From Nitrospirota bacterium (GTDB lineage: Bacteria; Nitrospirota; Nitrospiria; Nitrospirales; Nitrospiraceae): 6,329 bases of DNA. Shown here piece after piece: positions 1 through 3,980 of this stretch (its first letter is position 1; each line of letters opens with the position of its first letter). The notes beneath the pieces were generated by a model. That model made no database searches. It saw only the letters and a program-made list of their open reading frames with translations, and was not told where the DNA came from. A program made the position numbers and the translations under genes. The stretch spans positions 1 through 6,329 of the forward strand of contig VBOM01000184.1 of assembly GCA_005877535.1 (NCBI GenBank), given 5' to 3'.

Positions 1-122
1 AGCCGGTGAAGTCTGTGAAGGATTTCGAGCAGGTGTCGTCCGGGCTCAAGAAGGGCGAGCACGTGCTGATCTTGATTGACCGGCGAGGCAACGCGTTGTT
101 CCTCAGCGCAAAAGTTGGATGA
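1..122 (+). CDS. C-terminal end of a PDZ-domain protein, probably a Do/HtrA-family serine protease (5' end outside window)
   Basis: The plus-strand frame starting at position 3 is open from the window edge to TGA at 120-122 and gives 39 residues. The segment KSVKDFEQVSSGLKKGEHV followed by LILIDRRGNALFLSAKVG has the shape of the end of a PDZ domain: an alpha-2 helix ('DFEQVSSGLKKG') and a final beta strand ('VLILIDRRGNALFL'). In DegP/DegQ (Do/HtrA) proteases the last PDZ domain ends this way, a few residues before the stop. Those are periplasmic trypsin-like proteases and chaperones. The catalytic His-Asp-Ser part is outside the window, so another PDZ protein cannot be excluded. The gene converges on purU, and a hairpin follows 12 bp after the stop. 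Confidence 0.65.
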   Translation, partial: PVKSVKDFEQVSSGLKKGEHVLILIDRRGNALFLSAKVG

Positions 123-133
123 TCACCATAACG

Positions 134-164
134 AAGATGGGGCAGCCTGCCGCTGTCCCATCTT
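134..164 (+). terminator. Stem-loop downstream of the PDZ/HtrA gene, probable terminator
   Basis: AAGATGGGGCAG (134-145) and CTGTCCCATCTT (153-164) form a 12-bp stem with one G-U pair and a 7-nt loop (CCTGCCG). It starts 12 bp after the stop codon at 120-122. The 3' side is pyrimidine-rich (GCGTCTCTCT) rather than a clean T run, so intrinsic termination is likely but not textbook. It lies between two convergent genes and could act in both directions. Confidence 0.55.
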
Positions 165-190
165 GCGTCTCTCTAAATTCCTTCCAAGCA

Positions 191-309
191 GGATGCTCAA
201 AACGTTCGCCCAGCAAGGCCGCAGCGAGTGAGGACCCGAGGCGTACCCTTGCGGTACGTTGAGGGCCTGAACGATGCGAGAACGATGGTGGCGGACGTTT
301 TCGGCATCC
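191..309. repeat. 119-bp imperfect palindromic element (element A) next to the purU stop codon
   Basis: The left end GGATGCTCAAAACGTTCGCC (191-210) is the reverse complement of the right end GGCGGACGTTTTCGGCATCC (290-309) with three mismatches in 20. The centre holds a perfect 6-bp hairpin, CGTACC (242-247) and GGTACG (253-258) around CTTGC. The arms between (about 217-241 and 259-285) also pair imperfectly, so the whole element could fold as one long branched hairpin. It ends 2 bp from the purU stop codon (TAA, 312-314 on the minus strand). Its ends match those of the element at 1302-1453. It looks like a REP/MITE-type dispersed intergenic repeat that could also terminate or stabilise the purU transcript. 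From memory, similar sequences recur in Nitrospira intergenic DNA, but I cannot verify this here. Confidence 0.75.
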
Positions 310-311
310 GG

Positions 312-1175
312 TTAGTCAAACACCACGGTTTTTCTGCCATACACCAACACCCGTCGTTCAACATGGCGGCGCACGGCGCGGGCCAGTACAATCTCTTCCA
401 GGTCCCGTCCTTTCCTCACTAGATCATCGACGGTATCCCGATGGCCTATCCGCATGACGTCCTGCTCGATGATGGGACCTTCATCCAGATCGTCCGTGGC
501 ATAGTGCGCCGTGGCCCCGATGATTTTCACGCCCCGGTCATAGGCCTGCCGATAGGGATTGGCGCCGATGAACGCGGGGAGAAAGGAGTGATGGATATTA
601 ATCACCGGACAGCCGACCTGTGAAAGAAAGGTGCCGCTCAGGATTTGCATGTACCGAGCCATGACCACAAGTTCGACACGATGATCTTTCAGCAGGGAGA
701 GAACTTGCTGTTCCTGCTGCGGTTTGGTCTCCTTGGTCACGGGATAAACGGAGAAAGGAATCTTGAACAGCTCGGCCCAGCCGGAGCAGGTATCGTGATT
801 GGAAATAATCACGGGGATATCAATGTGTAACTCGTCGCGTTTGTGCCGTTGGAGCAGATCCGCCAGGCAGTGATCCTGTTTCGAGACCAACATTGCGACC
901 CTCGTTCGGAGACTTGAAGGACGAACCTCATAGCGCATCTCGAAGGTCTTCGCGACCGGAGCGAAGGCGGCTCCGATCTCATCGGGTGGAATCTGCAAAC
1001 CTTCGGCGGCAAACTCCATGCGCATGAGAAACTCGTTCGTCTCTTCATCTGTATGATGATCCGAATCGAGAATGTTCCCCCCGAAGTCGTGAATGAAGCC
1101 CGAGACACGGGCCACAATACCCCTGCGATCCTTACAATGGATCAGGAGGATGACAGATTCTTTTCGTTGTGCCAT
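312..1175 (-). CDS. purU: Formyltetrahydrofolate deformylase PurU
   Basis: The protein hydrolyses 10-formyl-THF to THF and formate in the cytoplasm. This balances the one-carbon pool and supplies formate, for example for PurT-type purine synthesis. With the start used here it has 287 residues, close to the 280 of E. coli PurU and longer than PurN (about 210). Residues 7-85 form an ACT domain ('ILLIHCKDRRGIVARVSGFI'). Residues 91-270 form the formyltransferase domain. The catalytic Asn and His lie in VINIHHSFLPAF (N193, H195), and the Asp lies in DDLDEGPII (probably D231). The N-terminal ACT domain distinguishes it from PurN. The open frame extends four codons upstream to a GTG at 1185-1187, but ATG at 1173-1175 is preferred because the same GTGAGG lies 6 nt before it as a Shine-Dalgarno-like sequence. 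An extended -10 motif lies at 1211-1220. Element A follows directly after the stop. Confidence 0.95.
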   Translation of the reverse strand: MAQRKESVILLIHCKDRRGIVARVSGFIHDFGGNILDSDHHTDEETNEFLMRMEFAAEGLQIPPDEIGAAFAPVAKTFEMRYEVRPSSLRTRVAMLVSKQDHCLADLLQRHKRDELHIDIPVIISNHDTCSGWAELFKIPFSVYPVTKETKPQQEQQVLSLLKDHRVELVVMARYMQILSGTFLSQVGCPVINIHHSFLPAFIGANPYRQAYDRGVKIIGATAHYATDDLDEGPIIEQDVMRIGHRDTVDDLVRKGRDLEEIVLARAVRRHVERRVLVYGRKTVVFD

Positions 1176-1210
1176 CGTAGGCCTCACTTTCCGATGAGAA
1201 TAGCTTCCTG

Positions 1211-1220
1211 AAGTGTAGCA
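1211..1220 (-). promoter_or_regulatory. Extended -10 promoter candidate for purU
   Basis: On the minus strand the sequence reads TGCTACACTT, an extended -10 (TGn) with hexamer TACACT at 1212-1217. A start about 7 nt downstream gives a leader of roughly 30 nt before the ATG at 1175 and leaves room for the GTGAGG ribosome binding site. I see no good -35 box, which is usual for extended -10 promoters. The same decamer pattern, TGCTATACTT, occurs upstream of the permease gene. Confidence 0.4.
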
Positions 1221-1301
1221 GGCAGGTCACGATCACGGTAGAAATGGCGCTAGGAGGTTGAAGAGACAGTGATGTGGCATGCAGCAAACCCAATAGCCCG
1301 C

Positions 1302-1453
1302 AGGGTGCTCAAAAAGGTCGTTCTTGTCGTTCGTGAAAGGTGAAACGTAAAAGGTAAAAGGTTTCAGAGGAAGGGCCTTCGGCAATCCTACGTTTCCCCT
1401 TTCACTTTTCACGTCTCACGCGTACCGATCGTTGGCGGGCATTTTAGCACCCT
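1302..1453. repeat. 152-bp imperfect palindromic element (element B) next to the rimO stop codon
   Basis: The outer arms AGGGTGCTCAAAA (1302-1314) and TTTTAGCACCCT (1442-1453) are reverse complements except for one extra C. Inner arms 1332-1361 and 1391-1420 pair at about 23 of 30 positions. The right end lies 2 bp from the rimO stop (TAA, 1456-1458 on the minus strand). Read from the gene side, the end GGGTGCTAAAATGCCCGCC matches the gene-side end of element A (GGATGCCGAAAACGTCCGCC), while the interiors differ. This points to one element family with conserved ends. It occupies the rimO-purU gap and could serve as the rimO terminator. Confidence 0.7.
1333..1418. repeat. Arrays of 7-bp tandem repeats forming the inner hairpin arms of element B
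   Basis: Left arm: GTGAAAG, GTGAAAC, GTAAAAG, GTAAAAG occupy 1333-1360 in strict 7-bp register, followed by a decayed GTTTCAG. Right arm: CGTTTCC, CCTTTCA, CTTTTCA, CGTCTCA occupy 1391-1418, the same heptamer family in reverse complement. The 30 nt between contain a small GCC-TTC-GGC hairpin. Degenerate heptamer arrays of this type resemble the short tandemly repeated repetitive (STRR) sequences of cyanobacteria in style, but no relationship is claimed. Confidence 0.7.
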
Positions 1454-1455
1454 AC

Positions 1456-2835
1456 TTAAGTGACGATGTGGCCCACAAGATCGTAGAGGGCTGCATCGGT
1501 GATCTCGACCTTGACGAGTTCCCCTGCTGTGGCTAATCCATCATTGATATACACGACGCCGTCGATCTCCGGAGCCAGCCCTTCATGGCGTCCCTCAAGC
1601 AGTAACTCTGTCTCTTCGGAGACCCCTTCGACCAAGACTTCCATCACGGAGCCGATACGGGCCTGGCCTCGTGCCGCAGCAATCGCTTCTTGCACAGTTA
1701 AGATTTCATTCCGTCGTTCGTCCATGACCGATCGCTCGACTTTATCATCAAGCCCGACGGCCGGCGTGTCTTCTTCGTCCGAATACAAAAACACCGCCAC
1801 CCGATCGAACTCGGCATCTTCCACGTAGCCTCTCAGTTCGTCAAACGCCTGCTCCGTCTCCCCCGGAAACCCTACGATGAAGGCCGTGCGAAACGTCACG
1901 CCGGGAATGCGCGTCCGGATCCGATCGACGAGGGAGGTAATGGCGGTCCGATCACCTAGCCGGTGCATCCGCTTAAGCATCCGATCGTTGATATGTTGCA
2001 GCGGCATATCGATATACTTGGTAATCTTTTCTTCTCCTGCATAGAGATCCAACAACTCATCCGATACCTGTTGCGGGTAGAGATAGAACGGCCTGATCCA
2101 GCGCAAGTCTTTCACCTTCACCAGCTCGCCAAGCAGCGTGACGAGGCCTTGACGCACACCAAGATCGATGCCGTAATTCACCGTATCCTGGGATATGAGG
2201 TTGATCTCTTTCACCCCTTCAGCTGCGAGGCGCGTGGCTTCGGCTACGATCGATTCCACAGGGCGGCTTCGCTGCTTGCCCCGCATCAGGGGGATCGCGC
2301 AGAAGGCGCAATTCCGGTTACAGCCTTCGGCGATTTTCACATACGCGCTATGGGCCTTCCCGAGACGGAGACGCGGCGCGTCTGCGTCGTACAGATAAGG
2401 AGGTTCACTGATCCAGAGCCGTTGTTGCCGTTTCTTCGGCGCCAGCAGATTCCGGCAAATATCCGCGATCTTCCCGAATTCACCGGTCCCTACCACGCCG
2501 TCGAGTTCCGGCAATTGCTCGAGGAGATCTCCTTGATACCGTTGCGCCAGACAGCCTGCGGCAATCAGCACACGACAGGATCCTGCTTTTTTTAGTTTGC
2601 CATGCGCAATGATCGTATCAATCGACTCCTGCTTGGCCTCTTCGATGAAGCCGCAGGTATTGATGATGACCACCTCGGCTTTCTTCGGATCATCGGTCAA
2701 GGCAAACCCGTCCGCCACCAACATGCCTAACATGACTTCGGAATCGACCTGGTTTTTGGAACAACCCAGGTTGACGAAGCCGATTGTGGTTTGCTTGCTG
2801 TTCGAGCGAGAGGGGGTGATCAATTTCGATGGCAT
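1456..2835 (-). CDS. rimO: Ribosomal protein uS12 methylthiotransferase RimO
   Basis: RimO is a radical-SAM enzyme that adds a methylthio group to the beta-carbon of a conserved aspartate of ribosomal protein S12. The 459 residues show the full layout. The N-terminal MTTase domain has cluster cysteines C25 (in NLGCSKNQVDSE), C61 (INTCGF) and C95 (AAGCLAQR). The radical-SAM motif is C172-N-R-N-C176-A-F-C179. A C-terminal TRAM domain spans about 389-459. The GCSKNQVDSE and YSDEEDTPA signatures indicate RimO rather than the tRNA enzyme MiaB, whose first motif is usually GCQMN. All six cluster cysteines are present. An in-frame TGA lies upstream and no other ATG or GTG intervenes, so ATG at 2833-2835 is the only good start. 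It has no Shine-Dalgarno sequence, but a sigma70-like promoter sits immediately upstream. Its 3' end abuts element B. Confidence 0.97.
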   Translation of the reverse strand: MPSKLITPSRSNSKQTTIGFVNLGCSKNQVDSEVMLGMLVADGFALTDDPKKAEVVIINTCGFIEEAKQESIDTIIAHGKLKKAGSCRVLIAAGCLAQRYQGDLLEQLPELDGVVGTGEFGKIADICRNLLAPKKRQQRLWISEPPYLYDADAPRLRLGKAHSAYVKIAEGCNRNCAFCAIPLMRGKQRSRPVESIVAEATRLAAEGVKEINLISQDTVNYGIDLGVRQGLVTLLGELVKVKDLRWIRPFYLYPQQVSDELLDLYAGEEKITKYIDMPLQHINDRMLKRMHRLGDRTAITSLVDRIRTRIPGVTFRTAFIVGFPGETEQAFDELRGYVEDAEFDRVAVFLYSDEEDTPAVGLDDKVERSVMDERRNEILTVQEAIAAARGQARIGSVMEVLVEGVSEETELLLEGRHEGLAPEIDGVVYINDGLATAGELVKVEITDAALYDLVGHIVT

Positions 2836-2842
2836 AGGAAGC

Positions 2843-2872
2843 AGTCTACGGGACGGTTGAAAAGTCTGTCAA
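2843..2872 (-). promoter_or_regulatory. Sigma70-type promoter of rimO, placed for a leaderless transcript
   Basis: On the minus strand a perfect -35 TTGACA (complement of 2867-2872) is followed by an 18-bp spacer and -10 TAGACT (complement of 2843-2848, 4 of 6 matches to TATAAT). Only 7 nt (GCTTCCT) separate the -10 from the rimO ATG, so transcription should start at or within a base or so of the start codon. This agrees with the absence of a ribosome binding site. Confidence 0.55.
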
Positions 2873-2919
2873 TCAACTGCACCTTGGAGGTCGCGGGCCG
2901 ATACCCCTACGATGGACGC

Positions 2920-3063
2920 ATGATCCGCCCATTTCAAGGTTTCAAACCCACCGTCCCGACCTCCTGTTTTATGGAAGAGACCGGTATCGTCATCGGCGAT
3001 GTCGTGCTCGGCGAGCACGACAATGTCTAGTTCCAATCCTTCATTTGCGTGTACGCGCAGAAT
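2920..3063 (+). pseudogene. Truncated remnant of a gamma-class carbonic anhydrase / hexapeptide-repeat acetyltransferase family (YrdA/YtoA-like) gene
   Basis: From ATG at 2920 the plus strand encodes MIRPFQGFKPTVPTSC, then FMEETGIVIGDVVLGEHDNV, then TAG at 3028-3030. This is the characteristic N-terminus of the gamma-carbonic-anhydrase-like family (pattern MI-P-F/Y-G-K-P plus 'VIGDVVLGE', the first turn of the left-handed beta helix). Intact members have about 170-180 residues. The TAG falls where the family has the Trp of 'WFN-VIRGDV', so TGG to TAG would explain it. The next codons (F-Q-S-F-I-C-V-Y-A-Q-N-I) still align loosely with 'FNVVIRGDVxxI' but have lost the conserved Arg, Gly and Asp. 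The reading then enters repeat sequence at about 3064. The rest of the gene, including the metal-binding histidines, is absent. No ribosome binding site is seen close to the ATG. A random ORF is the alternative, but the family match is specific. Confidence 0.7.
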
Positions 3064-3120
3064 ATTCTCATCTACTGTACTTCCTTGGAAGGCGAGAAGG
3101 TTGCTCCCTGACTGAGCACG
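3064..3120 (+). repeat. Dispersed ~55-bp repeat, copy R1
   Basis: It begins ATTCTCATCTACTGTACTTC and ends TTGCTCCCTGACTGAGCACG. It matches copy R2 (3209-3264) at all but about eight of 57 aligned positions. The core holds the self-complementary CTTCCTTGGAAG (5-bp stem). It starts where the homology of the carbonic-anhydrase remnant fades. Confidence 0.65.
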
Positions 3121-3147
3121 TCCAACGAGCACTGAATTCTATTCTTT

Positions 3148-3163
3148 CCCATCAGGGGATGGG
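3148..3163. repeat. Perfect 6-bp hairpin between repeats R1 and R2
   Basis: CCCATC (3148-3153), loop AGGG, GATGGG (3158-3163). It is preceded by TATTCTTT, which resembles the start of the neighbouring repeats, so it may be a decayed extra copy. No T run follows, so it is not an obvious terminator. Confidence 0.5.
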
Positions 3164-3208
3164 TCAAATCGCGAAGCGTTTTGCCGAAGGAGCGGAGACC
3201 CACCGCAT

Positions 3209-3264
3209 ATTCTCATCTTCTGTACTCCCTTGGAGGGGGAGGAGGTTTGCTCCCTGACTGCGCG
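3209..3264 (+). repeat. Dispersed ~55-bp repeat, copy R2
   Basis: It begins ATTCTCATCTTCTGTACTCC and ends TTTGCTCCCTGACTGCGCGC. It is the closest relative of R1, with about seven substitutions and one inserted T. Its purine/pyrimidine core can form a CTCCC/GGGAG stem in place of the CTTCC/GGAAG stem of R1. Confidence 0.65.
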
Positions 3265-3288
3265 CAACTTTTTCACCCGCCCACCCAC

Positions 3289-3308
3289 TGGCACGCCGAG
3301 ACGTGCCA
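3289..3308. repeat. Perfect 7-bp hairpin between repeats R2 and R3
   Basis: TGGCACG (3289-3295), loop CCGAGA, CGTGCCA (3302-3308). It is a stable, perfectly paired stem in DNA with no coding assignment. No U-rich tail is seen on either strand. Confidence 0.6.
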
Positions 3309-3331
3309 TTAGCCCGAGCGAAGGCCTTTTG

Positions 3332-3384
3332 ATTCTTTGTACTTCTCCTTAGGGGAGTGGCCAAGGCTGCCCTTTACTGCGCGC
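3332..3384 (+). repeat. Dispersed ~55-bp repeat, divergent copy R3
   Basis: It reads ATTCTTTGTACTTCTCCTTA, then a G-rich core (AGGGGAGTGG), and ends CCCTTTACTGCGCGC. It keeps the ATTCT...TGTACTT...CCTT...ACTGCGCGC framework of R1 and R2 but lacks about 6-7 nt near the start and is diverged in the middle. It lies 123 bp after the start of R2. Confidence 0.5.
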
Positions 3385-3440
3385 ATCGAACCAGCACAGT
3401 TTCACCGTGCGCGTTCTGCGAGCAAGAAGGGCACCTGGCC

Positions 3441-3488
3441 GCTCCCCTCTATTCTTCTGAGGGCGCGCGTTGCGCGAGCAAGGGGAGC
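3441..3488. repeat. Inverted repeat with GC-rich loop upstream of the 142-residue gene
   Basis: GCTCCCCT (3441-3448) and AGGGGAGC (3481-3488) are perfect 8-bp reverse complements. The loop contains ATTCTTCT at 3451, spaced 119 bp from the start of R3 and possibly a further decayed copy, and a GCGCGCG-TTGCGCG inner inverted repeat. It ends 58 bp before the start codon at 3546 and could influence expression of that gene, or be part of the repeat array. Confidence 0.5.
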
Positions 3489-3535
3489 AGCCTCCTTGCC
3501 CTCCTCTCGCTTCTTATGGCATCATGCCCCCTCAT

Positions 3536-3539
3536 GGAG
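3536..3539 (+). promoter_or_regulatory. Ribosome binding site deciding the start at 3546
   Basis: GGAG lies 6 nt before ATG 3546-3548. It overlaps an alternative ATG at 3534, which itself has no ribosome binding site. This supports the shorter 142-residue product over the longer open frame that reads through the repeat region from 3357. Confidence 0.6.
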
Positions 3540-3545
3540 ACGATC

Positions 3546-3974
3546 ATGGATCATTTGCTCGAATACGCCGGTTCCGTGCATATCTATCTCGGGCCATACC
3601 GCGGGAATCCGATCGCCTTGTATTTGAAGCGGACGGAGACCGGATGTCAGATCGGCCCGAAGGTCTATCCGTGGAATGACGTCGTGGGGAGTGGTGAGAC
3701 GCCGAACAAGGCAGCCGCGGATTTCGAAGAGAAATGGAAGACGAAGGGTCTCTCGGCGGATATGTACTCCGGTCCTTCGTGGGAAGGAGGCATTAAACCG
3801 GAGAAGCCTGCTCCTCCCAAGCCGCCCGCTCCTCCCAAACCACCGGTAACCGCTGCTGCATCAGCACCAGCGGGCCAGCCCAGCGTGCCGGCAGCCTCTC
3901 CGGCTGCTCCTGCTGACAGTACACCGGCTCCTGCTCCAGCCCTGGCAGCTCAACCTGCAGACAAATCGAACTAG
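3546..3974 (+). CDS. Hypothetical protein, small N-terminal domain with Pro/Ala-rich C-terminal tail
   Basis: I do not recognise a named family. The 142-residue product has a compact-looking N-terminal part, about residues 1-80. It contains HIYLGPYRGNPIALYLKR, a single cysteine (C34), and the segment VYPWNDVVGSGETPNKAAAD followed by FEEKWKTKG. The 'G-TP-KAA-DFE--W' stretch is loosely reminiscent of small HicB-like or DUF-type domains, but this is too weak for a call. Residues 83-142 are a disordered tail of Pro, Ala, Lys and Ser, including two APPKPP hexapeptides (89-100). No signal peptide or membrane segment is seen, so it is probably cytoplasmic. ATG at 3546 is chosen for its GGAG site. 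The upstream extension translates repeats and has no such support. The stop at 3972-3974 is 6 bp from the convergent permease stop. That it is a real gene is supported by its composition and ribosome binding site; its function is unknown. Confidence 0.8.
   Translation: MDHLLEYAGSVHIYLGPYRGNPIALYLKRTETGCQIGPKVYPWNDVVGSGETPNKAAADFEEKWKTKGLSADMYSGPSWEGGIKPEKPAPPKPPAPPKPPVTAAASAPAGQPSVPAASPAAPADSTPAPAPALAAQPADKSN
3810..3845 (+). repeat. 18-bp tandem duplication in the Pro-rich tail
   Basis: GCTCCTCCCAAGCCGCCC (3810-3827) is followed directly by GCTCCTCCCAAACCACCG (3828-3845), which differs at three third-codon positions. Both encode APPKPP. The synonymous differences show the duplication is not brand new. 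Confidence 0.8.
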
Positions 3975-3980
3975 CCCACT

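Larger units (their letters stand above)
2836..3545. other. About 700-bp region without an intact gene: gene remnant plus repeat cluster
   Basis: The region between divergent rimO and the 142-residue gene carries the rimO promoter, a truncated and decayed gamma-carbonic-anhydrase-like gene start (2920 to about 3063), three related ~55-bp repeats (3064, 3209, 3332), perfect hairpins at 3148-3163 and 3289-3308, a GC-rich inverted repeat at 3441-3488 and the ribosome binding site of the next gene. Open frames on both strands here (for example minus 2869-3132 and 3164-3364) translate the repeats, with similar peptides such as NLLAFQGSTVDEN and NLLPLQGSTEDEN. They show no protein-family signature, so I do not call them genes. 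Confidence 0.7.

Noticed and set aside
1963..2595. 210-residue plus-strand ORF
   Set aside because: It lies wholly inside rimO in antisense, and rimO is certain from its cysteine motifs. It is a shadow frame.
2886..2964. Inverted repeat GGAGGTCGCGGG (2886-2897) and CCCGACCTCC (2955-2964)
   Set aside because: The arms need a 2-bp bulge and are 57 bp apart, with one arm inside the gene remnant. This may be chance and supports no function.
3110..3128. Integron attC-like core site (GTCCAAC)
   Set aside because: A single RYYYAAC-type match without the partner GTTRRRY or extrahelical bases. The other repeat copies lack it.
2869..3364. Minus-strand ORFs 2869-3132 and 3164-3364 with similar peptide segments (QGSTVDEN / QGSTEDEN)
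   Set aside because: The similarity is explained by DNA repeats R1 and R2. The ORFs otherwise differ, show no family signature and one overlaps the remnant of the gamma-CA gene on the other strand.
3371..3400. tRNA-like T-arm on the minus strand (GGTTCGATGC)
   Set aside because: The flanking stem does not pair and no anticodon or acceptor arm is found.
3064..3488. CRISPR array
   Set aside because: The repeats are too long, too divergent and irregularly spaced, and no cas gene is present.
3518..3528. Palindrome GGCATCATGCC as an operator upstream of the 142-residue gene
   Set aside because: Only 5-bp arms and no second copy, so it could be chance in a sequence of this size.
3357..3545. N-terminal extension of the 142-residue protein (205-residue version)
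   Set aside because: It translates the repeat and GC-rich hairpin region, has no ribosome binding site at its ATG and is compositionally unlike the rest. The GGAG-supported ATG at 3546 fits better.
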